A stretch of DNA of 64,000 bases, from positions 1 to 64,000 of the forward strand of contig NZ_JSVC01000005.1 of the NCBI RefSeq assembly GCF_000814475.1. The letters are read 5' to 3'. Below are positions 34,976 through 45,027 of the stretch, one piece after another; position 1 is the stretch's first letter, and every line of letters begins with the position of its first letter. The notes below the pieces were generated by a model. It searched no databases. It was not told the origin of the DNA and saw only the letters and a list, made by a program, of their open reading frames with translations. The translations under genes were made by a program, and so were the position numbers. This DNA comes from Flavihumibacter solisilvae. Lineage in GTDB: Bacteria; Bacteroidota; Bacteroidia; Chitinophagales; Chitinophagaceae.

Positions 34976-36754
34976 TTGTCTAAACGACCCCTCCTGAAAA
35001 CTGCATGTGCCATAGTGATAATGGTGTTGTCCTGCATTGCCGCCAGTGCTCAGTATTACTTTCGCGGTGAAGTAAAGGACGAGACCCAGCGCCCTCTGTC
35101 CAACGTAAAAATGATGCTGCATTCCACGGGGTACCTTTACTATTCGGGCACCTATGGTGGATTCGGCATAACTTCTGCAAACCGGACGGATACGGCCACT
35201 TTAACTTTGGAAGGATATCGTACCTGTACAGTCGTGCTGGACAGCCGGATCGAGAACCAGTTTACACTCAGGTTAATTTCTCCCAAAGGCAGCCAGCAGC
35301 AAAAGCGGCTGATCTCATTAACCCGTGGATTAAAACCCGGCGAAAAGTCAACTTTCTCAATTGGCGAAGAAACATACAGCAACCTGCTGGAAAATACATT
35401 TACGGAAACAAAGCGTTATCCTGCAACTGACTTTGCCATCAGCACCGACAAGGCGGCATACAGTAATATCAGGCGGTTCCTGAATATGGGCAGCACTGTG
35501 CCCCATGATGCTGTGCGGATTGAAGAGATGCTCAATTATTTCGACCTGGGCCATACTGATCCTTCTCCCGGTGAAGTATTCAGCGTGGAATCAAAGCTTT
35601 CTGAATGCCCCTGGAAATCGGATAACCATCTCTTCTTTATAAAAACCAGTGCGAGAAAGCTTGATCTTGCGCAGCTGCCACCCAGCAACCTGGTTTTCCT
35701 GATCGATGTGTCCGGTTCAATGGAAATGCCCAATCGCCTGCCGTTACTTAAGTCAGCTTTTAAGCTCATGGTAAATAACCTCCGGGCTACAGATACAGTT
35801 TCCATTGTTATTTATGGCGGAAGTGTCGGGGTCTGGTTAAATCCAACTTCCGGCGCTGATAAGGCCAGGATTCACCAGGCAATTGAAGAGCTTGAGCCGG
35901 GCGGGGCAACGGCCGGAGAGTCTGGAATCCGTACCGCCTACAGGGTAGCAAAGGCCCATTACATCGCTAATGGTAACAACAGGGTTATCCTGGCGACGGA
36001 TGGTGATTTTAACGTGGGCCAGACAAGTGAAGAGGACCTTGAAAGACTCATCACCCAACACCGGCAGTTAGGTATTTATCTTACCTGCCTTGGAGTGGGC
36101 ATGGGCAACTACAAAGATTCAAAGCTGGAAGTGCTGGCTAAAAAAGGAAATGGAAACTTCTCATACCTCGACGATGAAAGGGAAGCGGAAAAGGTGCTGG
36201 TGAAAGAGCTTACCCAAACCATGTATGCAGTCGCTGATGATGCACTACTTCACGTGAATTTTCATGAGGATAAAGTAAAGTCATACCGGCTTATCGGTTT
36301 CGATAATAAAGTAACGGCAATGTCTGATACCTCAAGTGTGCTGGAAGGCGGTGAAATAGGTTCGGGGCATACCCAGATAGCCATATTCGAAGTGGAAAGA
36401 ATCATTGATTCAACCAACCCGTCAAATTATTTTGCTGATATAGAACTGACATATAAAAAGCCGAACGATTCCATTCCGCTGAAGTATGAGAAAAAAGTGG
36501 ATTGTTCAGTAACTCCTTTGATCGAACTGCCTGCCTCATACCGGTTCGCAACAGGCGTAGCGCTGTTCGGTTCAATACTTAAAGAATCCAGGTTTACCAA
36601 AAACGCGGGTTTCATTGATGTGCAGGCCATTGTTCAGCCTGTAATCAGCCAGGATGATTACCTGCAGCGCGAATTCATAGCATTGCTGGAAAAGGCAAAA
36701 AAAATCTATACAAAAGGGAAACCTTCGCGTTCAAGAGGCGGCCTTCGCCAGTGA
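34976..36754 (+). CDS. Secreted von Willebrand factor A protein (YfbK-like)
   Basis: A 592-residue protein. Signal peptide ending ASAQ (about 1-26), a carboxypeptidase-regulatory-like sandwich (about 27-100), a YfbK-type N-terminal segment (TDFAISTDKAAYSNIRRFLN), a vWA domain (about 235-410) with the metal-site motif DVSGS and later TDGDFNVG, and a C-terminal DUF3520-type region to the end. Such proteins are surface or periplasmic and bind ligands through a divalent metal. The start is TTG at 34976, needed for the signal peptide; a promoter-like TAACTTTC directly precedes it. Its last 24 bases overlap the 3' end of the cyclase gene on the other strand. Confidence 0.9.
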   Translation: MSKRPLLKTACAIVIMVLSCIAASAQYYFRGEVKDETQRPLSNVKMMLHSTGYLYYSGTYGGFGITSANRTDTATLTLEGYRTCTVVLDSRIENQFTLRLISPKGSQQQKRLISLTRGLKPGEKSTFSIGEETYSNLLENTFTETKRYPATDFAISTDKAAYSNIRRFLNMGSTVPHDAVRIEEMLNYFDLGHTDPSPGEVFSVESKLSECPWKSDNHLFFIKTSARKLDLAQLPPSNLVFLIDVSGSMEMPNRLPLLKSAFKLMVNNLRATDTVSIVIYGGSVGVWLNPTSGADKARIHQAIEELEPGGATAGESGIRTAYRVAKAHYIANGNNRVILATDGDFNVGQTSEEDLERLITQHRQLGIYLTCLGVGMGNYKDSKLEVLAKKGNGNFSYLDDEREAEKVLVKELTQTMYAVADDALLHVNFHEDKVKSYRLIGFDNKVTAMSDTSSVLEGGEIGSGHTQIAIFEVERIIDSTNPSNYFADIELTYKKPNDSIPLKYEKKVDCSVTPLIELPASYRFATGVALFGSILKESRFTKNAGFIDVQAIVQPVISQDDYLQREFIALLEKAKKIYTKGKPSRSRGGLRQ

Positions 36755-38704
36755 TTCATGGCTTTCTGCATGCTTCTTCCTTACGACGAAATACATATCT
36801 ATCTCATCAATGTTCTTTGCTGAGATCTTTCCCCTGTAACTGCATTCATAGTAGTCACGAATCAGTTCATAAGTACTTGATGAAATATTTACCTGCCCGG
36901 GTTCACCGGCACTTTCCATCCTGCTGGCAATGTTTACTGTGCTTCCCCAGATGTCATAGGCATATTTTTTCCTTCCTACGACGCCTGCCACGAGAGGTCC
37001 GACATGTATACCTATCCGCAGGTGCCAGGGAACAAGATTATTCTCCTGCCGTTTCCGGTTCCAGCCATCGAGGTATTCCAGGATCTGGAAACTGGCATTT
37101 ACCATATTCAAAACGTGCGCCGGGTCCGGTGTTGGTATTCCACCTGCACACATATAGGAATCGCCAATTGTTTTGATCTTCTCGAGGTGGTTTCTTTCAA
37201 TGATCTCATCAAAAGCCATGAAACATTCATTCAATTCAGCAACCAGTTCCTGGGGCGACATGTGATCCGCCATCCGGGTAAAGCCTTTGAAGTCAGTGAA
37301 CAATACCGAGGCCTGTTCAAAATACTTCGGTGTAGCTGCACCCTGTTCCTGTAGTTCATGCGCAACTTCTGCGGGAAGGATATTCAGCAGCAGGTGTTCG
37401 ATCTCATCCTTTTGCCTGTCGAGTAACAGGTTTGTTTTTACTTTCGCCCTGTAGTTTCTGTAGATCATGAATGCGATCGCAATTATAAGGGCAATACCTC
37501 CCAGCAATGCATTACGCACCAGCCTTTGCCTTTTTATTTCTCCTACCTGTAATTCTTTATCTCTCGACAGGAGATCAATCTGTGCTTCTTTTTTCTGCAG
37601 GTCAAATTCAAACTGGAGACCTTTGAGTTTGTCATCCGCCTCTTTGTTGTAAATGTTTTCCTTGATCTGTGTCAGTTTCACCTGGTAGTCGTAGGCCTGG
37701 TTGTATTTACCACTATGGGAATAAGCGACTGAGAGACCATGATAGATCCTGTTCAGTTCGTCATTTGCATTCAACTCTGCAGCCAGCGGTTCTGCCTGGC
37801 GGTAATAGGCGAGTGCCAGTTTATTATCTCCCTGTGCGGCATAGATCTCTGCAAGGCCGAGCAAAGCCTGCGCCATATACAATTTATTGCTGGCCTGCAC
37901 TGACTCATTGTATGCCTGGCGATGGTAAACAAATGCACTGTCGTATTGCTTGTGTTTTAAATATGCCTTGCCAATATTATTTAGAGCCAGCGGTAGGTTT
38001 GGGTTGCCTTGAAGTTTTTTTTCTGCCAGTTTAAAATAATGGAGGGCTGAGTCAACCATACCTTTCTTCAGGAAGAGATCACCCATATTCCCTGTTGCCA
38101 TTCCGAGAGCATCAGGGTAATTGTTTTTTTCTGAAAGACTGATTGCCCTGCGGTAACTTTCGAGGGCCTTATCTTCAGTTGCAGGCTTCTTGTCATATAA
38201 TGCCGCAATGTTGAGTGACAGGGTTGCTATACGGAATTCGTCGCCGATTTCTTCTGCAAGTCGCATCGAACGCAGGTAGTAGTCAAGCGCTTTGGTCGGG
38301 TCGCTTCTTTCATAAATGCCTCCAAGGTTACCGAGGATGTTCGCGATGCCGCTTTTGTCCTGCATTTTTTCATACGTTGCCAGCGACTGTTGCCACGCAT
38401 CGATGGCTTCGAGATGCGTGCCCTTGAAGTAGTGCGCGATCCCGATATTTTTCCAGGCAAGGGCGACGCCCTTATTGTAACTGATCTTTTCTGACAGGGC
38501 TTTTGCTTCGTTGGAATAGTTGATGGCATCTTCCCAGGAAACGTTGAAATATGACCTGCTGATCTGGAGCAGCACATCTGCTTTGGCTGAGTCGTCGCGC
38601 ATTGTGGCCGCCAGCTTTTTCAGACTGTCCGTGGTCTTGTCCTGGGCCGTTGCAATCAGTGAACATAAAAGTATCAGTAATATAGTGTGAATTCTTCCTG
38701 TCAT
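36731..38704 (-). CDS. Membrane TPR protein with class III adenylate/guanylate cyclase domain
   Basis: A 657-residue sensor-like cyclase. A signal peptide (about 1-20, ending ATAQ) is followed by about seven TPR units (about 50-340; for example ALNNIGKAYLKHKQYDSAFVYH), a coiled-coil linker, one transmembrane helix (about 395-417) and a class III cyclase domain (about 455-640). Metal-binding Asp in FTDFKGFT and in IGDSYM, and the EKIKTIGD and YAYDIWGSTVNIASRME segments, supply the Lys and Asp expected for ATP specificity and the Asn-Arg of transition-state binding, so it should be active, probably adenylate cyclase. TPRs would be periplasmic and the cyclase cytoplasmic. It begins 13 bp after the giant repeat protein. 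Confidence 0.9.
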   Translation of the reverse strand: MTGRIHTILLILLCSLIATAQDKTTDSLKKLAATMRDDSAKADVLLQISRSYFNVSWEDAINYSNEAKALSEKISYNKGVALAWKNIGIAHYFKGTHLEAIDAWQQSLATYEKMQDKSGIANILGNLGGIYERSDPTKALDYYLRSMRLAEEIGDEFRIATLSLNIAALYDKKPATEDKALESYRRAISLSEKNNYPDALGMATGNMGDLFLKKGMVDSALHYFKLAEKKLQGNPNLPLALNNIGKAYLKHKQYDSAFVYHRQAYNESVQASNKLYMAQALLGLAEIYAAQGDNKLALAYYRQAEPLAAELNANDELNRIYHGLSVAYSHSGKYNQAYDYQVKLTQIKENIYNKEADDKLKGLQFEFDLQKKEAQIDLLSRDKELQVGEIKRQRLVRNALLGGIALIIAIAFMIYRNYRAKVKTNLLLDRQKDEIEHLLLNILPAEVAHELQEQGAATPKYFEQASVLFTDFKGFTRMADHMSPQELVAELNECFMAFDEIIERNHLEKIKTIGDSYMCAGGIPTPDPAHVLNMVNASFQILEYLDGWNRKRQENNLVPWHLRIGIHVGPLVAGVVGRKKYAYDIWGSTVNIASRMESAGEPGQVNISSSTYELIRDYYECSYRGKISAKNIDEIDMYFVVRKKHAESHESLAKAAS

Positions 38705-38717
38705 TAAACCGGTTCGT

Positions 38718-41700
38718 TTAGTTTTTAATTATCCTGAATAGTTTGACTTCCTGTCCTGACCTGACTTTTACTATATAAGTACCTGCAGGTAACCCTGCGA
38801 TATTCAACACACTGCGGTACGGTGCTTCCTGATTAATAGTTATGTTGAACTGCCTGCCTTGCATGTCATACAGCAAAACATCCCCGTTCTTCAATTCTTT
38901 CTGGCTGCTTGTTACCCAAAGTTTTCCGGAGGTCGGATTGGGATATACCCTGGTTTCAGGTATTGTGATTAACTCTTGATCTTTTTCTGTACTATACGTG
39001 TTCGGTGCTGCGGTAGAACCAGATGAACAACGGCCTGAAGTTGAACTTGCATCGGTGCCAACTGCGGTTTTCTTATCCGATTCGTTGGTGGTCAATGTCC
39101 AGGTTAGTTTCTTTCCGTCAAACGGCACTTCAAATGTACCTCTTCCTGAGTTGAAAATGAATGGTTGCTGGCTACCGTCGAATTGACCTATCGAAGTAAG
39201 CTTGTTATCAGCTCCGATCTGAACATATACTGCGAACGCATTGTCATTGATGTAGAAGAACCTTGCTGTATATCGCAACCCGGTCGCTTGTGGTCCGCGG
39301 TCAACTACACAATCGAGGTAGGTGCGTATTTTTTTTGTTCCCCCGCCAACAGGACTTACATAAAGTGTACCATTGAGATAAGTGACAGTATAGTTTGAAA
39401 TCTTACTGAATACCAGGTTTGAAGGTATGATCGGGTATGTACCTGCATTGCCGGAATACCCCGGTACATTATATGAAATACTTGTGGGCGTAATAAGTGT
39501 GGTGTCATTGTATTTAAGGCCGGTAATGGTCGACCTTAAAGTCGGCAATGGACTTCCGCTGTTAATAAAGGCATCATTGGCTTTCACTGTTAGCGGTGCC
39601 TGAGTTACAGTAAGTGTTCCATTGACTATTTCGAGTGTATAGTTGGATGGATTCGCAATGGTTGCAGTAGCGGTTATGTTGTACGTGCCTGCACCCGGGT
39701 TGGTAACAGTTTGACCGGAGCTGTTCTTCACCGTATAGGTAATCGGACTGGTCAAAATGTTTGACAGCAGATCTACATACTCAACTCCTTCCAGTGTTGA
39801 AGTGAAGGTCGGTAAAGGATCGCCATAACCTGCGTTCTTTGCATCCACTTTGATCCTGAGCGGTGCAGGATTGATTGTCAGGTTACCGGTGCTGTATTGT
39901 ACATCCAGGTTGTTGGTGAGTATACCACCCGGGGTAAATCCGCCCGGCACTATGAAATGATTGCCTGCAGTGAAACCTGTTATGCCATTCACGGATTGCA
40001 ATACCAGGCTCTGGTTGCCCAGGGAGCGGTCTGACTGATCTATCATACTGGCCAGTGAAGAGCTGCTGTTGATAAAAGGCACTCCATTAATCATGTAAGG
40101 TTCACCTGTGTTGATAAACGGAACGCCATTGATGAAAGGAACTCCATTTTGTAATTCTATTGCGCTGTTGATAAATGGAACGCCATTGATATAAGGAACG
40201 CCGTTGATCACCTGTATACCGGCGTTGATGAAAGGCACGCCATTGATATACGGTACTCCGTTGATCAGCCTGAAGCCGTTTACATTGTTGATGAAAGGTA
40301 CTCCGTTTATAAGCGGTACGCCATTGGTTACAGTAACACCACTGTTAATAAACGGTACCCCGTTGATAAACGGAACACCATTGATCAGGGAGAATGCACT
40401 ATTAATATATGGCACACCATTTATGTAAGGTACTCCATTGATGAACTCGAATCCACTGTTGATGTACGGTACGCCATTGATGAGGTAGAGACCATTACTG
40501 TTTACAAACGGAACGCCGTTGATGAAGTACAATTCTCCGCTGTTTATAAGTGGTACGCCATTGATAAACGGAACGCCGTTAATCAGTTCAAAGCCTGTGT
40601 TGATGAGTGGCACGCCATTAATAAATGGCACTCCATTGATCAATTCAAAGCCGCTGTTTATATACGGCACTCCGTTGATGTAAGGTACACCGTTGATGGT
40701 CTGGTATCCCGAACTGTTAATGAAAGGCACTCCATTGATATAAGGTACGCCATTGATGAAAGGAACGCCGTTGATGAGTGGTACTCCATTCACCGTTGCC
40801 TGCCCGTTGATCAATGCTACGGTGTTCAGCAGTGTGGCATTATTGATATATGATGTGCCATTGATAAGCGGCACTCCATTGATGAATGGTACTCCGTTCT
40901 GTAATGTTCCTGCTGAAGAATTGTTTTGGAAATTGTATACGTTCTGCGGATTCAGGCTCACAAACACAGTGGTATCCCGGGTAGTACCTTCCGGCGGTGT
41001 CATATTGTTGTAAGGCTGGCCATTGATATATGGTACGCCGTTGATAAACGGTACGCCAAAGCTTGCTGCGCGGTTAGAGATCATCAGTCCCATATTCTCC
41101 AGGTCAGCTGAAGTGAGCGGCGTAACCTGGGTAAACCTCGCATCGAGCAATACCAGTGTGTTGCGTACAAAATTTGCCTGGTGTTGTGATTGGATCAGGT
41201 TGAGGAAGAACTGGCGATCGGACGCGGCAATCCTTGAATTATCAAATTCATACCTGAATGTTATCTGCTTAAGATTGTCGCCATAGTTAGCTGTCTTGTC
41301 TTCCGGTACTACCGTTACCTGCAGCGGCTGCACACTTATGAATCCTTTTACGAACTGGTAATTGTAAATCTCAAGAAAACCGGCATCTTCTGCATTGGTC
41401 GGATCAAAATTGCGTACTGCCTGCACAAGGTAATTGTTTACCGGGCTGAAATTAGTGGCAAGGGTATGGAACTCAAGTTCATCAAGTCCAAGCTGTTCTT
41501 CGTTCAGTCCAGACTGTGAAAGTGCAACGCCATTTACCGTGATGTTTGCGGTGAATGCAGGAAGTTGTTCCGCAAAACGCTTGCTTGTATTATTCACCGT
41601 AATTACAATGTTCTTTTTCGGCAGGTCAAGCAGTGAGATTGAATTGGAAAATCCGCCGTCCAGCAGGCTTGAAGTAACCGGTGCTGTGTACAGCCTGATT

Positions 41701-44700
41701 GTCGGGTTTCCGTTAAACGGAGGAATGGTTGCGGTAACAGTATTCTCATTGACGAATGTTGTACCAAGCTGTTGGTCCCTAAAATATACTTTGGTGTCAT
41801 TGGTCAGGAATTCGCCATTCACAGTGAGCAGTAATGGTACGGTAGATCCATTAGTCGCATCAGTGCCCGCTGGAAGTGCAAGTGAAGTTATGTGGGGGGT
41901 CGGTGAGGATGGCAAAGTCCTCAGTGCCTGCTGAGCCTGCAGGAACCCGCTACCTGAAATAAAATCAAAGCCGGATGTTCCCATATCGAGTGCCGTGCTC
42001 TTTAAAAGCTGCCGTATATATTCCGGGGTAGTGCCCGCATTATAGAATTTCAGCCTCGCATTGTAAACCAGTGCAGCCAATGCAGCAGCATGCGGGGCGG
42101 CAGCAGAGGTGCCAAAGAAATTTGGCAAGCCATCACCTTCGAGGTCTGAAGAGCCAGGGAAGGATACTGTAGTATTAACACCATTTGGTGCTGTAAAATC
42201 AGGTTTCTGTGGAATAGTGTTGTTGATCACTCCTCCGCCAGTTGAACTGAAGGATGCAATGGTTGGAGGGTTTACTCCAAATGCGGGTGTATTGGAATAC
42301 AGCACGGCACCAACTGTCATTGCAGATGGAGTGTTTGCATGACCGAAGATGGTGGAACTGCCAGGGTAATTGAGGATCTGTGCATTACCACGGAAGATGA
42401 TAAGTTTGAAACGGACTGCCCCGCTGCCCTGTGCGCGAACTACCATCAGGTTTGTCTGGTTCGGTGTGGTAACCTGGAACGGAAGGATCTCGATGGGGTC
42501 CGCACTGAAGTTATTTCGGTTAAATCCGTACAGGATGTTACCGTTGTTATCAGTGATATAAATATCCAGGTCGTTCAGTGTTCCCTGCGGCGCATCTCCC
42601 AATGAGTAAACACCATCTTCCCACTGCATCACAATGGTGCATATGCCTTCTGCCGGCAGTTGTATCGGTTGCAAAGCACCGCTACCGAAATTGTGTGCCT
42701 GTCCTGTCAGGCCTGCAGCAGCTGGAATAGTGGTGGGTGCAAAAGTCGCCTCATATGACTTGTTGCCAAAGTTTCCTGCCGATGTGAAATAGGATGCTCC
42801 CTGTGCTGTTACTTCATCTACTGCCCGCGCAACAACGCCCTTGGTGTAGAACGGTTCAGTTACATAAGTAATATCATCAACTATGATATCGCAATTTGCC
42901 TGGCGTAACGCACGGATGCCATTGGCAAAGTCACCTGCACTCAGGAATCCTGTCCGGAAGGCCAGGGTGGAAGCCGGCGCAATATCATGTATGATTTCAA
43001 GCATAGCCCTGCCTTCATCGATTTTGGCGCCGAATGGATAATCCAGCAGCACCTGTACCGGTGTGTTGTGATTATTCGGATTACCCGGACCGGGAAGATC
43101 ACCGTTCTGGATATCTATGGTTGCCCTGCCAAGGGTGTTGTAACTGTCAGACATCACACCAATCTTTACACCTGTACCATCCAGGCCGTACCCGTTGCGT
43201 ACAAAATCCGACCGCATGGCGATATCTCCCGCTGTGGTTGCAATACCATTCGCAACTACAGGTGGGATCAGTGGCCTGGCATATTTGATCATTGTTGTCA
43301 GCGCGTTCAGGCTGGGCAGGTTAACAATCGGAAACTTGCCAGTGATAAAAAGTGAACCGGTCGGATTGGGTATTATACTGTTAAGGCCATATGCCGGTTG
43401 CTGCAACAGGGTGAGCAATTGATTGTATTGACCGGAAATGGCTACTATTTCGATGTATACCTGGCCATTATCCACGATAAAGAGATTCTGACCAGCGTTG
43501 AATTCTCCGCCGGCAGCCAGTGCAGTAAGTTCAGGCCCAATCAGGTCATTCACTTTGGTTGGGATTCCGCTATAGCCAGGTTCGATACAAGGGTCGAAAG
43601 TAACAATCGCTGTATCAGTTGCTGTACATCCGGTAGATGAGTTGGTAACAGTGAGAACATAGGTGCCGGCTCTTGTAACTGTGGGAGTAGCCGTGTTTGC
43701 TCCAGACGAGATGTTGCCACCGGTAAGGAAAGTCCAGGAGTATTGTGCGCCCGCAGTTGAAGATGAACCTTGTAGCTGCAGGCTTTGCTGGTTACATTTG
43801 AGCTCTTTGTCCGGACCAGCGCTTACACTTGGTTTTACACAATCTCCAAAGGGGCTATAAGTGAAGTTGGTGCCTGTATTGACAGTAAGCGTTTTACCTG
43901 TAACCAGAGACCCGACAATGGTATTGCTGCCACTTCCGGAGCCAACTTCAATGTTGCCGTTGGCCGCCCAAACCGTTCCAAGCCACCTGGTGGCTGTACC
44001 GCCTGAACCGTTGGAAATCTGGAATGTGCGGCCTGATGTGCCTGATGTGCCGGTTCCGTTAACAACAGCATAGATCCGGCTGGCAACAGTAACATTTGTT
44101 GCATTTGTGCCGGCGTTGGCAAAACTCACCCCTATTTTGTCGAGGATCATATTTTCCATCACCAGGATCCTGATCTGACCAGGTAAGCCACGAAAATCAA
44201 AATGAAAAGTATTGTTCTTGCTGAGTGTGATGGACCGGAAAATGTAAACACCCGGGCCGTTAAATGTGATTGTCTTATTTCCTCCCAGGACGAGCGCCCC
44301 CGACCTTACAGTGTCATTGACGGGGGTTAGGGTGGCGGTATTGCTGATATTATTTGTTCCGGGTGTGAAGTTAAGTATGTCAGGAAGCCCAGGAAGTTGC
44401 GGCAGGGCAGGAGTTCCAATGACAGCTGGTCCTGCTTGTGGGGTTGGCCCGGTATAGCTAATACTCGCTGTAACGTTTCCTGTGATCGTTCCTCCATTCA
44501 CTACAATCCTTCCGAATGCATTGATATTTCCTGCTACACTTAAGCCCGAACCGGTTTTCACAGCGATGACCTGGTTCAGATTTAACCCTGTACCAGCAGC
44601 CGAGATGCTTCCCTGGATTTTGTTGTTATTGGCAAGCTCAATTCTGCCACCACTGTGAAGGCCGCCACCGAGAGCATTTGTACCACTGGAACTGATTAGT

Positions 44701-44885
44701 TTATTGCTGCCAATCAGTCCGTTCCCTGTAAATGAATTTGAAGTTCCTAACTGGATCCCATCTGCCCCATAGAGACTGAATTCGGTTATTTTCAATTGCT
44801 GGGAGATAGCATTGTGTCCAAAACACACAAGTAGCGTTAGTATATAAAACAGCCTGCGGCATGCAGTTAGGCGTGACGATTCCAT
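38718..44885 (-). CDS. Giant secreted protein: subtilase-like domain, NGVP hexapeptide array, MBG domains, T9SS type A tail
   Basis: A 2055-residue protein. A signal peptide (about 1-29) leads into an ice-binding/adhesin-like region with many Gly/Asn/Thr strands (about 30-350) and a PKD-like domain (about 355-430). A subtilase-like S8 domain follows (about 560-960): Asp580 in GVMSDS, SAGNFGN for the oxyanion Asn, and Ser927 in GTSAAAP are present, but the catalytic His position reads DEGRAM with Glu624. An Ig-like region (about 970-1260) precedes the NGVP repeat array (about 1276-1604), two MBG-type Ig domains (about 1660-1840) and a T9SS type A sorting domain (last about 75 residues, VYPNPTSGKLWV). 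It should be exported to the surface. It lies between the cNMP-binding and cyclase genes. The function of the array is unknown. Confidence 0.85.
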   Translation of the reverse strand: MESSRLTACRRLFYILTLLVCFGHNAISQQLKITEFSLYGADGIQLGTSNSFTGNGLIGSNKLISSSGTNALGGGLHSGGRIELANNNKIQGSISAAGTGLNLNQVIAVKTGSGLSVAGNINAFGRIVVNGGTITGNVTASISYTGPTPQAGPAVIGTPALPQLPGLPDILNFTPGTNNISNTATLTPVNDTVRSGALVLGGNKTITFNGPGVYIFRSITLSKNNTFHFDFRGLPGQIRILVMENMILDKIGVSFANAGTNATNVTVASRIYAVVNGTGTSGTSGRTFQISNGSGGTATRWLGTVWAANGNIEVGSGSGSNTIVGSLVTGKTLTVNTGTNFTYSPFGDCVKPSVSAGPDKELKCNQQSLQLQGSSSTAGAQYSWTFLTGGNISSGANTATPTVTRAGTYVLTVTNSSTGCTATDTAIVTFDPCIEPGYSGIPTKVNDLIGPELTALAAGGEFNAGQNLFIVDNGQVYIEIVAISGQYNQLLTLLQQPAYGLNSIIPNPTGSLFITGKFPIVNLPSLNALTTMIKYARPLIPPVVANGIATTAGDIAMRSDFVRNGYGLDGTGVKIGVMSDSYNTLGRATIDIQNGDLPGPGNPNNHNTPVQVLLDYPFGAKIDEGRAMLEIIHDIAPASTLAFRTGFLSAGDFANGIRALRQANCDIIVDDITYVTEPFYTKGVVARAVDEVTAQGASYFTSAGNFGNKSYEATFAPTTIPAAAGLTGQAHNFGSGALQPIQLPAEGICTIVMQWEDGVYSLGDAPQGTLNDLDIYITDNNGNILYGFNRNNFSADPIEILPFQVTTPNQTNLMVVRAQGSGAVRFKLIIFRGNAQILNYPGSSTIFGHANTPSAMTVGAVLYSNTPAFGVNPPTIASFSSTGGGVINNTIPQKPDFTAPNGVNTTVSFPGSSDLEGDGLPNFFGTSAAAPHAAALAALVYNARLKFYNAGTTPEYIRQLLKSTALDMGTSGFDFISGSGFLQAQQALRTLPSSPTPHITSLALPAGTDATNGSTVPLLLTVNGEFLTNDTKVYFRDQQLGTTFVNENTVTATIPPFNGNPTIRLYTAPVTSSLLDGGFSNSISLLDLPKKNIVITVNNTSKRFAEQLPAFTANITVNGVALSQSGLNEEQLGLDELEFHTLATNFSPVNNYLVQAVRNFDPTNAEDAGFLEIYNYQFVKGFISVQPLQVTVVPEDKTANYGDNLKQITFRYEFDNSRIAASDRQFFLNLIQSQHQANFVRNTLVLLDARFTQVTPLTSADLENMGLMISNRAASFGVPFINGVPYINGQPYNNMTPPEGTTRDTTVFVSLNPQNVYNFQNNSSAGTLQNGVPFINGVPLINGTSYINNATLLNTVALINGQATVNGVPLINGVPFINGVPYINGVPFINSSGYQTINGVPYINGVPYINSGFELINGVPFINGVPLINTGFELINGVPFINGVPLINSGELYFINGVPFVNSNGLYLINGVPYINSGFEFINGVPYINGVPYINSAFSLINGVPFINGVPFINSGVTVTNGVPLINGVPFINNVNGFRLINGVPYINGVPFINAGIQVINGVPYINGVPFINSAIELQNGVPFINGVPFINTGEPYMINGVPFINSSSSLASMIDQSDRSLGNQSLVLQSVNGITGFTAGNHFIVPGGFTPGGILTNNLDVQYSTGNLTINPAPLRIKVDAKNAGYGDPLPTFTSTLEGVEYVDLLSNILTSPITYTVKNSSGQTVTNPGAGTYNITATATIANPSNYTLEIVNGTLTVTQAPLTVKANDAFINSGSPLPTLRSTITGLKYNDTTLITPTSISYNVPGYSGNAGTYPIIPSNLVFSKISNYTVTYLNGTLYVSPVGGGTKKIRTYLDCVVDRGPQATGLRYTARFFYINDNAFAVYVQIGADNKLTSIGQFDGSQQPFIFNSGRGTFEVPFDGKKLTWTLTTNESDKKTAVGTDASSTSGRCSSGSTAAPNTYSTEKDQELITIPETRVYPNPTSGKLWVTSSQKELKNGDVLLYDMQGRQFNITINQEAPYRSVLNIAGLPAGTYIVKVRSGQEVKLFRIIKN
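40074..41060 (-). repeat. Coding NGVP hexapeptide repeat array
   Basis: This segment encodes 28 exact NGVP cores in the pattern [FYL]INGVP. Most are grouped in pairs followed by IN(S/T/A)-x-x-x-x-[LIV] spacers, giving a higher-order period of 19 residues (57 bp) in most units and 13-21 in others. The densest part is 40074-40905; an outlying pair lies near 41015-41060. Codons for the same residues vary between copies (for example GGAACGCC, GGTACTCC and GGCACACC in the plus-strand reading), so the amino-acid pattern is kept while the DNA has drifted. Confidence 0.9.
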
Positions 44886-45027
44886 ATTGGATAAGATTAT
44901 ATCCGGGAAATTATTTTCAGTAAAGCTTTAAAGGGTGAACCGGTTTAAGGATTGATAGAGCGGATTGTAATTAATGGGGCAACAGTAAGATAAGGTTTTA
45001 TTCTTTTCTTTTCAAGTAAACTTTCCT

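Noticed and set aside
40204-40428. Repetitive plus-strand frame opposite the NGVP array
   Set aside because: It mirrors the repeats of the real minus-strand gene, which has a signal peptide and sorting domain.
40074-41060. CRISPR array or satellite DNA
   Set aside because: The repeat is in frame, its DNA copies vary at synonymous positions and no constant-length spacers exist; it is a protein repeat.
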